Below, in pieces: positions 32,760 to 43,959 of a stretch of 64,000 nucleotides of DNA; the first letter of the stretch is position 1; the number at the start of each line of letters is the position of its first letter. Origin of the DNA: Hermatobates lingyangjiaoensis (lineage: Eukaryota; Arthropoda; Insecta; Hemiptera; Hermatobatidae). The notes beneath the pieces are model-generated. The model saw only the letters and a list, made by a program, of their open reading frames with translations, made no database searches and was not told the origin of the DNA. The stretch covers positions 5,589,001-5,653,000 of the forward strand of contig JAPFBL010001928.1 of the NCBI GenBank assembly GCA_026182355.1, in the 5' to 3' direction. The position numbers and the translations under genes are program-made.

Positions 32760-35023
32760 TTTATACGTATAATAATAGGTTACAATTTGAGAACATAAAA
32801 TATTTAACAAATAAACAGAACAATGACTAATCGGATGTTCTATTTAAACCAGCCTAATCGGATAAACCAACAATAACATTGAAAAAAACAAAACCACTGG
32901 ACGTACTTGGCAATGAAAGAAAATAAATCAAATGATAAGGAAGGGGGCAATATTGACAGTAGTTGATAGGCGTTTACTTTTAGGACTCTCCAACTGTTAT
33001 CACTTCCACATGTTAGATGCACTACATGCAAAACTATTCAGGCTACAACTGAATATGACAGATTTACATGATAATATGATGTCAACTAAGCTCTATTGCT
33101 ATGAATATGCATCTTATTAAAATAATGTTACCTATGTTGTAACAGAATACTGTACACTTAAACTTTTTTACAGGTTTAAAACTATTGTTTGACTCCAATC
33201 AAACTAAGTATAGATTACTGAAACTGAAAAATATATTGACACGAGTAATTTTGTGTCAAAAGTCATTCTTTTTACAACAAAACCTTATCACAAAACTACC
33301 GTAATCACGTTTTAAAATGAAGCTGAACTTTTGAAATGAATAAAACAGTTTTGGCTAGATTTGTATTAATAAAAAAAAAGATTAAATATAATACCAAGGC
33401 TAATAACTAAGCATTAAAAAATTGCAATTTCAGTTATTGAAGTAATTTTGTCGACTATATTAATGTTCTTGATAATTATAAATATTTATTTTTAATTTAT
33501 ATTGGAATTTATTTAATACATAATTTTTTTTACGAATATATTTATTACCAAATATAAAACTTTATCACTGCAGAGATTGTTTATAATCTTAATGGTAACT
33601 TGTCTCATATTACTCGTTTGTTCTTTCACTAAGTTAATATCAATTTTCATGCGCTGTTTTACTTCGAAAAATTTGGATTTTATCCCTCCAGAATAGCTAA
33701 AGGATTCTGATTCATGAATAAATTACACAGCTTTTGCCATTTGTCAAGCACAAAAGTCGAAAAGTTTTATGTGTGAGGTACTGAATAGACTATCAGGCCT
33801 GTGTTAGATGTTTATTTATCATTCATATTTAGTTATTAATATATTATTTGAAATTAATGGAAGAGAGGCGTAGAGTTCAAGGAAAAATGAAACTTGAGCG
33901 TTACTTCATTTGATAAACATTTTTAAAATTATCAGATAAATCCTTCATTATATATAACAACTATCTTCCACTGCTTTTGAGCAACATTGCATTTTATTCT
34001 AAAAATTTAAAAACATGCTGCTATATTATTAACTGCATAGTTAATACTTAACTATTGATTTTTTTGCAACACTACTTACTTATTGAAATAATTTTCCTAC
34101 TTAAATAAAAGTAGTCTATGATAATAAGTTCGTCAAGATAACAATCGTTAATCTTAATATAAAATTATAACAGAGAATTATTTGTGAGACTCGTCAATAA
34201 TAAATTTCCAAAAATAATTTATAAAATAAATAAATAACTTTAAATAAATCATTTTTTATAAGTAATCTAATTTTCTAAATTAAAATAACAATGAATTTTG
34301 AATAATTAATGTTTTATGGTACTGAATACCATAAAAAAATAACAGTTTAAAATAAAACATGCTAACACAAAGTAAAAAATCAAATGGAATAATTGGTTGT
34401 AACACTTTCTAATTTGCTTATAACAATATTTAATTTATTTTTCTAGAATTAACAGCAAAGGATGGCTACATGATCAACCATCTTAACTTTGCTTGAATCA
34501 TTAATAATTCATCAGATGGCATCCCAGATTTTTATACTTCACTCAGTGAATTTTTAATATTATTTTCAATGATCAAATGACGCATTAATTAAACATTAAT
34601 GAGGCTTTCATATTCAGTTTTGTTATTAGAAATTGATTTTCCCGATGAAATTAAATCAATTTATGATATTTGAATTAATTCAAGTGTGTCTTGTTTTATT
34701 TCACTATTGAATGATATTATTCAATAAAAACATATTACCATATTGTTATAAAAGAATATTCGATTACATTTTGATTATAACAAAAAGAAATGGTAGTATA
34801 ACTATTAAAAAATCAATAAATTAAAATAAAAAATTATTCTTGATAACAGGTGCTCGTACATACAGTAAAGTTAAATATAGTTCTACTTAGTTTATTATAT
34901 AATATTATTTGATCACGATCACGAAGGGAGAATTGTTCTTAAATATTTACGAAATAAGAAATAATTCAGTTTAAAACACTTAAAAGGAGATAACTCATGT
35001 GCTAATGGTTGGTTAGATGTGAT
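32760..35023. other. Beat intron, very AT-rich, nothing recognised
   Basis: No gene or element recognised up to the exon at 35026. Confidence 0.6.
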
Positions 35024-35025
35024 AC

Positions 35026-35159
35026 CTTGTTTCCATTAACAAGCCAGGTAATGTTGGCAGGGGGCACGGAAGGAGGAGAGCTGCAGTTGCCCCGCAGCGT
35101 GTCCCCCAGAGAGTACCTAGTCTTCTCCAGTCTCATCAGGGGCTCCCCCTCTTCCATAT
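35026..35159 (-). CDS. beat: beat (Beaten path) family exon, N-terminal half of the second Ig-like domain
   Basis: A 134-nt internal exon bounded by acceptor TTATTTCAG (AG at 35161-35160) and donor GTATCA from 35025. The first two bases complete a split codon, and the exon ends in phase 0. Product: MEEGEPLMRLEKTRYSLGDT, LRGNCSSPPSVPPANITWLV, NGNK. This is the Beat pattern: a P-L x6-8 Y-x-x-G-D-x-L/V segment, first disulphide Cys (G-N-C-S-S), a proline-rich turn, and N-I-T-W-x-x-N-G with an N-glycosylation site at N-I-T. It is far more GC-rich than its surroundings, as expected of a selected exon. The upstream exon with Ig domain 1 (expected on minus above 35161) was not found to 64000, so that intron exceeds 28 kb or the exon escaped notice. 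Confidence 0.9.
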
Positions 35160-35161
35160 CT

Positions 35162-35795
35162 GAAATAAATAGCCATTAACTTAGTTATTATGAAGTTTAT
35201 ATTAAAAGAGTGCATTCATTTAGTCCATTCACATTATGATTATAAAATTCAAATTTACCTGTTTTAGTTCAATCTAGAAATACTTATTTTTTTTTTTATT
35301 ACAACTACCCAACAGGTAACAAGTAATATTGATAAGTGATACATAACAAAATGAAATAAAAGAGTGGAGAAACCATCCATTGGTGGTACTCCATCTCAGA
35401 GCCAACATCTTTTTAGCCTTCTGGTAGTGTTGGTAGGAATTTGGCGGGATGATCATTGCTGAATTAAAAGGTTTAGGTTGGAGGGTAAAGTTTCATGAAA
35501 TTTGCGGTATCGTGATTGGATTTCCTGGTGGAGAAAAGGAATTCTTAAGTCGTTATGACTTGAAATACTCAAATAATGTGAAATTTTAAGGAGTCACTTT
35601 AAAATCTGTACTCCGATGTTACTCGTAAGTTCATTAAACGGTATGCGCTGCCATTCATGTGCACTACCAACAATCTAAATAGATATTGATGGAGGCATAT
35701 CAACCAGATTGCAATGGAAGAATTTTCAAATCGTTTCTCCTTATAAATCTGTATACGTTATAAGCAAATTGAAATACATTAATTATGCAATCTGT
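35162..35795. other. Upstream beat intron, nothing recognised
   Basis: AT-rich, with only a 60-codon chance frame on minus (35274-35456). Confidence 0.6.
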
Positions 35796-35799
35796 TATA

Positions 35800-36115
35800 G
35801 TGTGGTATTTACTCATATTGGGGAAAGTATTGTCTCCAGTTAAAAAAGTTTAAAAAACTAACAACGCGTTTCAAAAACTTAATTTTCATCTTCAGGTTAC
35901 ATCTAAATACCAAGACTCAATAGTGTCAGATATTCAACAGTCAGATATTGAGTTCGATTTTAATTAATTCACCCCGATGTTCCTAAAGTTCATATATGCA
36001 TATATTTCTTGATGTAACCTGAAGAAAAACATCAAGTGTTCGAAACGCTTTATTATTTTTTTTAAATAAACTATTTCGTATGGAGACATAATACTGTCCC
36101 CAATACAAATTAAAA
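35800..36115. mobile_element. Penelope-like terminal units, family H (A-related), inverted pair
   Basis: 35805-35910 (minus orientation) and 36005-36110 (plus) are diverged inverted copies. The plus arm has CUGAAGA (36019-36025), an AACA(U)/GUGUU stem II and GAAAC (36042-36046). The minus arm has TCTTCAG (35889-35895) but a broken stem II. The outer end of the left arm matches the GAGTAAATACCACA...GATTGCA terminus of family A. Confidence 0.7.
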
Positions 36116-36119
36116 TATG

Positions 36120-37425
36120 TCACAAAAAAAGATGACTTTAGAGAAAATCATAAACTATTTTTTTTTATCAAAATTTTAATTCAAAAAAGTAAGTCACTGG
36201 TTTCCAAAACGTTATCTAGAAACTCCAGGATCTGTCCAACAAAAGCGGTTCCACTATTATTTCAACAAAAAATTATCTTTCGCTCACAGGTACCAATAGA
36301 AAGTGAGCTGCAAGTAAAAATAAAATCAGTGATTGAAATAGGGCTTGCTATTTACTGTTATACTGTAACGAGCTATACCGTTGCTGCACGACATGTATTG
36401 CTCCTTGCTGATACTTCAAGCTCAAGTCCCAGGTGATTCTTTTTCGCTAAACATAATTTCACATAAACTAGCCTTAATAACTTATTACCTTAATTAGTAA
36501 ATAGGTCATCGCAAAAATATTGTGAATTATAACTCTTGACTATATAACAGTAGCTATGTAGGCTACAATAAGGTCACACTATTTCTACCACTTTACCCCG
36601 AACCGTTGAGAAACAGTTATATGAGCTAATATTGACCTTACCTATAACATATTACTAAAAAAAGATGAACAACAATGCAAAGACAAAGAACAAGAGTACA
36701 GACTACTGTACTATCAGTAAACTGTTTAAATTTTCTGAATATTTGAACAGTTTATTAAAATAAAATGAAAAAATATTTACAAAAGAGATAAACAATATAA
36801 AATTGCATTATAAAAGCTATTTATTAATATTTATTTGCTAAATTGACAAATTTATATACTTTCAACGGTTTTATGACAAGTTTCAAGTAGATAAGTTAAT
36901 TAATGGCATTATTATCCTTAGAGATAGAAAATGATGTATTCAACAGAGAGGATGTACAAACTGTAAATCCAAAACATCACTGTTGCTTTATCCTGGACTG
37001 TAGTAAAACAAAAATTTTAGAAGTGATTGGCTTTTGTAATGTAGACTACTGCCTATAGCTAAACTGGTTGCCAAATAATCCCTCTATCTATAGATTAAAT
37101 TACATTGGAGGTCCACGTGCTACCTTCTGCTCCAAAGAAACTTTTCTACAATAAGCATTCAAAACCTGATAAAAATGACGTTGAAAGATAAATAATAGTT
37201 TTTCGATCTAAATTATATTGATTTCATTATAACAAATTCAGAAAGAGGAAATTTAATGAATAATTGATGTGAATTCCATGACACATAATGATTCCTGTCA
37301 AACTATTGGAGCTGTTTTTATTCTTGTTATTACATTTTTTTTTACATTGATGTAGGAATTATAAGTTTTGTAGTTCACGCCAAGTATTGAGTGGAGGAGG
37401 TTGTGATTTCGGAAGTTGTTATGGG
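36120..37425. other. Upstream beat intron, nothing recognised
   Basis: AT-rich DNA without a recognised gene or element. Confidence 0.55.
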
Positions 37426-37429
37426 ACAG

Positions 37430-37720
37430 GAAGTGCATTCGCTTAGAGAATTCTGAGAAGAGTGGGGTAAATTGAAGACATGTGCGCCAGCACACCTGGA
37501 TTCACTGGAAGTGGAAATTGTTTAATAAAGCTGCCTGGCTGCCAGCTATAATACCGAAACAATTCCCTTTCCACTGGAACAATGGCCCATTCTCCGTTAA
37601 CCATACTCACATGCAGTGGCTCTCCTTATCTCAGCCAGTTCTATGGAATTTCTCCCTTTACTCAAAACGCTGCTTACTAAATGCAACACTTTCAATAAAA
37701 TCATAATTCCAAATAAGAAC
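37430..37720. other. Candidate conserved non-coding patch
   Basis: GC-richer, with balanced composition and no repeat likeness, for example GTGCGCCAGCACACCTGGAT and CAGTGGCTCTCCTTATCTCA. Frames on both strands lack any domain. It could be an enhancer of the surrounding gene or an unrecognised old element. Confidence 0.3.
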
Positions 37721-37724
37721 TTTG

Positions 37725-38500
37725 TAACAGCATGCAACATAGCTTACTCAGGCTTTTAGTCAACCTATATCCGTACTAATAATCAATTTTTTTCGCTACT
37801 TAAAAATATGTTGAGCAAAACCAGTTTGTTCATCCTAGTAACTGGGTAGTTATTAAACAACCAAACAAAAATGACCTGTTCTAAACTGCTTGAAATAAAT
37901 TAATACTAAAAAAAAACCAATAAATGAATGCAAATAATATATAATTTAAGATAATAATTTAGATGTAAATTAATTATAAGGAGAACCGAGAGAATCTAAG
38001 TGGTATCATTCTTTTTTTCTTCTTAACGACTACGTATTAGCATCAAAGATTTAATTAGCATCTTACGAAAAATTCAGACACTCTCTGAAAAAGGCAAAAA
38101 TCTATGGAATCATTAAAAGTAAATGCAAGGTTATCGCTTTTGAGAGTTCAAAAATGTTTGAAAATTTATCCTATAACATTTCTAAAAGAAGAACCTTTTC
38201 TAAGAACAAGTACTTTATAATCTTGAAGTTATTGAATAACAACGAAAGGACGTTCTTTTCGATACGTATGGCTTTTTTGCACCACAGCCCGATGATATTC
38301 AGTTGAATAATAATAATAATATTGTATGTTTTTTATAACTAACAACATGGATTCAAATACATTAAAACAAATGAACTCTTTATTTATTATGCTTAGGCTT
38401 GACAAAACGTCCTCTCAAGATGAATTTACAATTCATAAACAATTCAGAAGAAACCAAGATGCTTTATTGATTGTTAAGGGTTTGATATTATATTTACCAA
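37725..38500. other. Upstream beat intron, nothing recognised
   Basis: AT-rich DNA with no recognised feature. Confidence 0.55.
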
Positions 38501-38504
38501 TCGT

Positions 38505-38545
38505 AGAGCTGGGTGTAGGCCACTTCAGATTTGTTTTCTGTTTAT
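38505..38545 (-). repeat. LINE 3' UTR motif
   Basis: Copy of the string seen at 22285-22325 in the 3' UTR of the LINE remnant (GTAGAGCTGGGTGTAGGCCA on plus). The 126-codon plus frame around it (38326-38706) is therefore not a gene. Confidence 0.55.
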
Positions 38546-38719
38546 TTATGATTGCAATACCTTTTAAGATGAACAACAGCAATGATATTCTGACAATTCC
38601 TGGTACATTAGTTATTGGCTACATTATTATATTCAGAAAACAAAAAAACATCTGTTATTTTCCTGCCCAATCCACTGATAGTGGCACGTGTTTCTTTAAG
38701 AGCTGATTATTGAGAGAAA

Positions 38720-40375
38720 TCAGTAGGCCGTAACTAATCTCCACAATGGGCACGTTAGCACACTTCACTGACGACACTCATTAGTGAATACAATTTCTGT
38801 AGCGGTAGATCCCATGTTAACACTTATGTTCCTGCGCTTGATTGTAATCTATTCCAATCATCTTAGTTAAAACATCTATCCATCAGTTTGATCAAGGCAG
38901 TCCAAAGTTGTGACTTAAAAAGTTTTCTGTCAACCACATTTTTTGGAGCTCATTGTTTAATTTGCCTATTTGATGAGAATATTGTTTCTTATTAAGATAT
39001 GTATTTACCAAAACCATTTCATATTACCAGTTTCAATACTTATTAGTTGTTATTTTTGGTTATAATATAACTTTTTCAATCGTGTAAGCTAATGAAACTT
39101 CATATTAAGAACACTAATAAGTAATTCTCTGTTCCTTCAATCACCGGAGATTTGGTACATTCATGATTGCCGTACTGCGATAAACAGCAAAACTGTATCT
39201 TTTCCATGCTCGAATATTATACGAAAACAATGCAGTTCTCAAAAAACATTCCAATATATATCTGAATATTAGTTGTATGAATGGCTGCAACCTCTACATT
39301 CATTGCAACACTTTTGCTACATAATTATCATTCACCCTGAAAAGTATCTTATAATATGTGTTGTATGTTTTTTTTTTACTTTTAACTATTGATTGGTACT
39401 ATGCATTAATTCTTTAAATGTCGTCCAACTCCTAGATTAAATATTAAATGAAGTATTATAACTAATTGGATTTTGATAAAAAGTTTCTGAGTTAATGTAA
39501 ACAAATCTAAGAAGTACAGCAGTTAGGCTAGTAAGTCAAAGAAAAATGTTCTTTAATCGCATCCCTTCTGCTTATTCTTTATATTCTATGAACAAAGTGT
39601 TGTTTAAAATATCGTTCCTATTATGTGCTTTGTTATATTTTACTTTTTTAAACTAGTTGTAATCTTTCTTTTTGTCTTTAAACACTAAGTCAATACGTTA
39701 TATCAATTATTCAATCAGTTAAATAAGTTAAAGTATTTATTTAATGACTTTTTGTGTTATTTTGCTCGAGATATCATGATTGATATCCTATCAAATCATT
39801 TCAATTTGATTTTAATTGTACTCTTTTTTATTACGGGGTTATCAGCTGATTTTTTTATGATCATTTGTAAGTTTATTTTTAAGTTTGCCACAGAAATATA
39901 AGATGTTTTGCACTACTTATGATGTATATTGCTATTTATAGTCTTCAAAGATCAATAAGTTTAAGACACTTTAACAAAGCGCTATAATATCCAAGCAATC
40001 ATTAAGTAGGAGGGAGGCGGAGACAGGAGTTTCAGAATAGTGCAATTTCTAACTTTAAGGCAAGAAATTCTTTGAATGTTAGTGATAGATGGACTTCATA
40101 ACAGGCAGCCTATATATTATCTTTAGAGTCATTTTTTTGCAAACAGCTTCAAAAATACAATATTATACACAATTTAAACAAAACCATAAATAATATATTT
40201 TACAATCTTCAACTAGTCAATTTTTATATCAATATTATTAAAACAGGATGAAAAATGTTATTCGTGTTACTGTTGCGTTGATAATCTTTATTTTAGTATC
40301 GAATAAGTCGTAGGTTTATAATATATCTAAGGGTATAATTTTGAAGCTAACGTTAGCAAATAAATGATTCATTAA
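38720..40375. other. AT-rich DNA; one decayed PLE-like end
   Basis: 39565-39640 (CTATGAACAAAGTGTTGTTT, AATATCGTTC) resembles a decayed hammerhead unit. Nothing else is recognised. Confidence 0.4.
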
Positions 40376-40379
40376 AATC

Positions 40380-40571
40380 AGTTGATAATGGCGGAGGGAC
40401 AGGGATCTGGCTAATCTTGCCTGCATCATGCAAGACTCCCGTCTGTACATTGATTAAGCCCTGTCACACCTCAATTACCTTCACCTCCGCCCCTTGCCTT
40501 ATCAGTTTGTCACGGAGATAAAGTTTCTCATTACCTTCTGATAAACCGATCTCATCATGCATTTGCTTTAT

Positions 40572-40575
<4 letters not shown>
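40380..40575. other. Candidate conserved non-coding patch
   Basis: GC-richer block with several GATAA/TTATC and ATTA sites (GTTGATAATGGCGG, CCTTATCAGTTTGTC, CTTCTGATAAACC) and no repeat likeness. It is followed directly by a (CT)n(TA)n microsatellite. Regulatory function is only a guess. Confidence 0.3.
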
Positions 40576-40650
<75 letters not shown>

Positions 40651-40654
40651 TATA
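40576..40654. repeat. (CT)n-(TA)n compound microsatellite
   Basis: CT run (about 40576-40604) continuing into a TA run that supplies the TA target site of the mariner at 40655. Confidence 0.96.
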
Positions 40655-41550
40655 CGTGGTGTGTAAATAAAGTAGTGAGACTGATTTTTTTTAAATTTTC
40701 TATTCAAATATAATTACAATGTGATATTGTCACCTTCAAAATAGTTCCCTTCGGAAGCCACACAGCGCTGGAGACGGTTCTTCCAATCATTGTAGCATTG
40801 CTGGAACTCGGATTCTGGAATGGCCTTCAGCTGGTCGGTTACAGCAGTTTGTATGTTTTGTAGTGTCCCGAAATGAGTTCCCTTGAGGTGATTTTTCAAT
40901 CTCGGGAAGAGGAAAAAGTCACAAGGACTCAAGTCTGGTGAATAAGGAGGCTGAGGAGCAACAGGAATGTTTTTACTGGCCAAAAACTCGTTTTCTTTTC
41001 GGAATTTTCGGAACCATTTTCGCACAAATTTTTCTCATCTCCAATTCATTGGTCAAAATGTGATGAACGGAGGTGTGAATCAAATTCAACTGTTCCCCGA
41101 TCATTCTGACTGTCAAGCGTCGATCTGAACGCACAAGGTTCCGTACTCTGTTGACATTTTCATCGGTGTTTGCACTTGAAGGCCTTCCGCTTCGTGGTTC
41201 ATCTTCAATCGACTCTCTTCCTTCTGAAAATTCCTTAAACCACCGAAAAACCTGTGCCCTTGATAAAACACGTTCTCCATAGGCCGGTTTCGGTTGCATT
41301 ATGTCCAAGTCTGAAGCAAAATTTGATTGCACACCGCTGCTCAACTTTGAGGTCACTCATTTTTAAAACGCTCAAGAAAAAACCATTTCACGAAAACCAA
41401 CGCTACGGACAAACAAATGACTGTGGCGAATTCAGATTCATACTGGAGGTGCATCACACGTGCACCTGACGTTACTCAAGGCCACGCGTCTCCAGCGTTG
41501 CCAGATCGAAAGCGACGTTGCCAGTCTCACTACTTTATTTATACACCACG
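40655..41550 (-). mobile_element. Internally deleted mariner element with intact terminal inverted repeats
   Basis: 896 bp flanked by TA on both sides. Terminal inverted repeats of 29 bp (40655-40683 and 41522-41550) differ at a single position; each starts CGTGGTGT. The transposase lies on minus between them. A full mariner is about 1.3 kb, so roughly 400 bp are missing. Near-perfect ends suggest it could still be mobilised in trans if an active relative exists, which is an inference. The right end abuts the family D inverted pair across a TA run. Confidence 0.95.
40714..41360 (-). pseudogene. Mariner transposase, defective
   Basis: The start codon is best placed at 41358-41360, where the frame reads MSDLKVEQRCAIKFCFRLGH, the usual mariner N-terminus. 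A small deletion after G-H-N-A-T-E-T shifts the frame near 41285. The second frame carries the helix-turn-helix part (YGERVLSRAQVFRWFKEFSE, then GRESIEDEPRSGRP and LVRSDRRLTVRMIGEQLNLI) as far as RKICAKMVPK. A larger deletion near 41000-41030 then removes the central catalytic region, including the first two Asp of the D,D,D triad. A third frame resumes FLASKNIPVAPQPPYSPDLS with C-D-F-F-L-F, containing the last catalytic Asp, and ends at 40714. It cannot make an active enzyme. Confidence 0.95.
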
Positions 41551-41556
41551 TATATA

Positions 41557-41785
41557 TATAGTTCAATATAAGCAAAGAAACATAGAGAAATCAGAAGAAC
41601 ACACTTACAGTCTCTAATTTTCGGTTTGAACCGTCTTCAGGAGAGATAAGAGAGGGAAACCAAGCGCACTGGATCAGAGACGGTTGGAGACCTTATCTCT
41701 CCTGAAGACGGTTCAAACCGAAAATTAGAGACTGTAAGTGTGTTCTTCTGATTTCTCTATGTTTCTTTGTTTATATTGAACTATA
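41557..41785. mobile_element. Penelope-like terminal units, family D, tight inverted pair
   Basis: Arms 41557-41650 and 41692-41785 (94 bp, about one mismatch) around a 41-nt loop that is itself the inner part of a D unit present once. Same family as 12562-12931. Each arm holds a hammerhead core (41634-41640 complement; 41702-41708). A plus-strand continuation TTTGTCCGTTTTGGATCGTA runs to (TA)n at 41826. Confidence 0.92.
41695..41735 (+). ncRNA. Hammerhead ribozyme motif (family D)
   Basis: Stem I is UCUC (41698-41701) with GAGA (41728-41731). CUGAAGA is at 41702-41708, stem II GGU/ACC around UCAA (or GGUU/AACC), GAAA at 41720-41723, stem III AAUU and H17 A41727. The mirrored motif lies on minus at about 41607-41647. 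Confidence 0.7.
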
Positions 41786-41825
41786 TTTGTCCGTTTTGGA
41801 TCGTATTTCCAACGAAAAAAAGTGT

Positions 41826-41846
41826 ATATATATATATATATATATC
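41826..41846. repeat. (TA)n microsatellite
   Basis: Short TA array between family D and family Z ends. Confidence 0.95.
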
Positions 41847-42120
41847 AATGATCAAACCACAATAAGAAATGGGAAAACAAGACTGAGATCTTTCATCCGT
41901 ACACAATACAAACTTAAATTTTTGGGCAATCTTTCTTCAGGAGAAAATATAAAGGGAGACCAAGCACGTTGTAGATGGAACGGCTAGTATCACAAGTTAC
42001 TGGCGTCTATAGTGCGTCTACAACATGCTTGGTCTCTCTTTCTCTTTTCCCTTCAGAAAACTCAGATTGTCCGAAAATTTCAGTTTGTAAGTGTGTTTCT
42101 TTACTTTGTGTGTTAACTAT
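41847..42120. mobile_element. Family Z stub followed by family Q inverted pair
   Basis: 41847-41900 is the minus-oriented outer end of family Z. It breaks off within the hammerhead region and joins family Q: arms 41908-41976 and 42018-42089 are inverted, with a 41-bp centre. Q arms share GGGCAATCT, the purine-rich stretch and GCACGTTGTAGATG with 8880-8965. Q cores (CTTCAGA / TCTTCAG) are partly decayed. Confidence 0.75.
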
Positions 42121-42290
42121 CTTCAAGGATTCACATTCAAACAACAAATGATGTACTGTTTTCTTCATCATTTTACATTTTCGACAGAGAGGATCTTCTG
42201 TAATGATTACGAATCTATGTAGGTGATTTTTAAAGCCATGTAATTAGAAAACCTACCATTACTTTCATTTGACCTTTATTCAGCATTAAT
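42121..42290 (-). pseudogene. Non-LTR retrotransposon fragment, zinc-knuckle tail
   Basis: In minus frames: MLNKGQMKVMVGFL, then KNHLHRFVITEDPLCRKCKM, then MKKTVHHLLFECES. This is the C-terminal C-x2-C ... H-x4-C motif of R1/LOA/Jockey-type LINEs (usual form D-P-x-C-R-x-C-x ... H-L-L-C-E-C). One frameshift lies near 42225. It directly abuts the PLE unit at 42120. Confidence 0.7.
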
Positions 42291-42582
42291 ATGCCATTTA
42301 TAGTTTTAATGGAATGTAGTGGAGTTCCACTATGTTTTTTTAGCAATAAGGCACTCTTTACAGTGGTATTAGATAGACCAGTGAAATGTTCTGAACTTAG
42401 AACAGAACCTTTTATTACCTTCTATGTACTGTTGATCCTATTCTGGTTCAAAACTGTCTTTAAAAGCAGTTCACTCTCAAACGAGTCTAGGGTTGAGTTT
42501 GATATTACCTACATACAATAATCACATTAACATTGAACCAAAACTTAAATGATTGTCAAAGAATTTAATATAATTTTTAATT

Positions 42583-42625
42583 ATAGTAAAGTTGAATGCA
42601 GGCCACTCCAGACATTTTGAATCAT
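42583..42625 (-). repeat. LINE 3' UTR motif
   Basis: Another copy of the 22285-22325 string (AGTTGAATGCAGGCCACTCC on plus). Confidence 0.6.
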
Positions 42626-42799
42626 GTTTAGTAATATTGAAACATGAAAAAGAGACTGCGCACTCTTCTAAGACAAAATGGGTTACAAATTCTACACCTT
42701 ATCCTGGCCTATGATATCAAAAACCTTAAATATCATATTAGATTGAGTCTTATTATGCATTTGCAAGATCAAAATTACAATACTTATTAATATTATAAA

Positions 42800-43075
42800 T
42801 CATTAGTTGTGCAATCTGTAATTGTGTGGTATTTACTCATTCTGTGGTAAAATGGATAAACAAACAAAAGTCTCCACACAAATGAAGTTTTATTCCTTCG
42901 GTATGTCTCGAATTCTCTTAATTGAATTTTATTATTTCACTCTAATTTTGTAACTGATTAGATATAATTTGTATTTTAGTGATGAATCCAAAGTGTTCGA
43001 AACGCGTTGAATAAAACTTCATTTGTGTGGAGACTTTTGTTTGTTTATTCATTTTGCCTCAGAATAATATTATAA
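42800..43075. mobile_element. Penelope-like terminal units, family A, inverted pair
   Basis: Left 42839-42895 and right 43009-43065 are inverted copies (57 bp, few mismatches). The plus copy extends left to 42913 and matches 6765-6900, but its hammerhead is broken (GTGATGA, stem II lost). The left copy carries the distal GATTGCAC-type end in inverted form (42809-42840). Confidence 0.8.
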
Positions 43076-43245
43076 AGTAAAATGTTGCAGTTAAAAGGGC
43101 AGATGTTAACTTCCATCCGAAGGATTTTGTCAGAGTGGGTTATAACCATGACATAGTCCAGTTCTTTCTATTTGTGCAATACTTTAACTATAATTTAACA
43201 ATAGCGTTCGCTAAAATGTTAAAGAGTTTGATAATATGTTTACTT

Positions 43246-43290
43246 ATATTAAAGTGGGGTGTAGCCCACTCCAGATCTTTCTAGTGCTCA
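43246..43290 (-). repeat. LINE 3' UTR motif
   Basis: Fourth copy of the 22285-22325 string (AAGTGGGGTGTAGCCCACTC on plus). Confidence 0.55.
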
Positions 43291-43294
43291 TAGA

Positions 43295-43757
43295 TAAGTT
43301 TTATTATTAAGAAACTTTTCCCTTCCTCTTCCGTCTTTATTTCTTCAATCAATAGTGACTCTGTTCAATTTTTTTTTTACTGGAACCATCTAAAACTTAT
43401 TTGTACTTATTTTCCCTCATAATCCTTCTATATCTGCCAATAAAGATGTCATGGGTGTCATTGACTATGAATTCCTGTTTATTCCATTCGGCCTTCTTTC
43501 CATATTCCCATTTTTTTAGCATTGATTACATTATTTTCTTTGACGATTAAATTTCTAAATATATTATCATTAGTTGAAATGGATAAACATGTTTAGAAAT
43601 GAAGTAAAGAGACATATGTAACTGCAATCACGGTTATATTTATGTGTTTCTAGTAAAATCATTATCAGAAAACTAGCACCAAAGACCATATATCTATATA
43701 CATAAAATATATATATGAGTGATATTCCACTTTTTTGTTTTTTCTACTCCTAATGAT
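43295..43757. other. AT-rich DNA, nothing recognised
   Basis: No feature recognised before the TA array at 43758. Confidence 0.55.
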
Positions 43758-43782
<25 letters not shown>

Positions 43783-43790
<8 letters not shown>

Positions 43791-43955
43791 TTATTAATAT
43801 CGGCCAGTGGACGCATTTACGTCTCCGTTCCTTCATTCCTTCTGCTTTTTATTTTCTTTTTTTTCTTCTCTCCTGAAGACGGCAAGACGCCAAAATTATC
43901 GAGATTCGTGAGTGTTAGTTCTTTTTCTTGTGTTCTCTAGCTGTAACTTTAAATA
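43783..43955 (+). mobile_element. Solo Penelope-like terminal unit, family G
   Basis: 173 bp between a (TA)n array (43758-43782) and a TATA-rich flank. It has a pyrimidine-rich leader and then CUGAAGA (43873-43879), a GGC/GCC stem II, AAAA in place of GAAA, and GATTCGTGAGTGTTAGTTCT. The ribozyme is probably inactive because G12 is lost. Confidence 0.65.
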
Positions 43956-43959
43956 TATA

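Noticed and set aside
32134..32830. 92- and 153-codon plus frames with 8-residue repeats
   Set aside because: The 24-bp minisatellite unit keeps any stop-free frame open; there is no non-repetitive coding sequence around it.
38326..38706. 126-codon plus frame as a gene
   Set aside because: It contains the antisense of a LINE 3' UTR string and no domain.
41254..41617. Plus-strand frames over the mariner
   Set aside because: Antisense shadows of the transposase.
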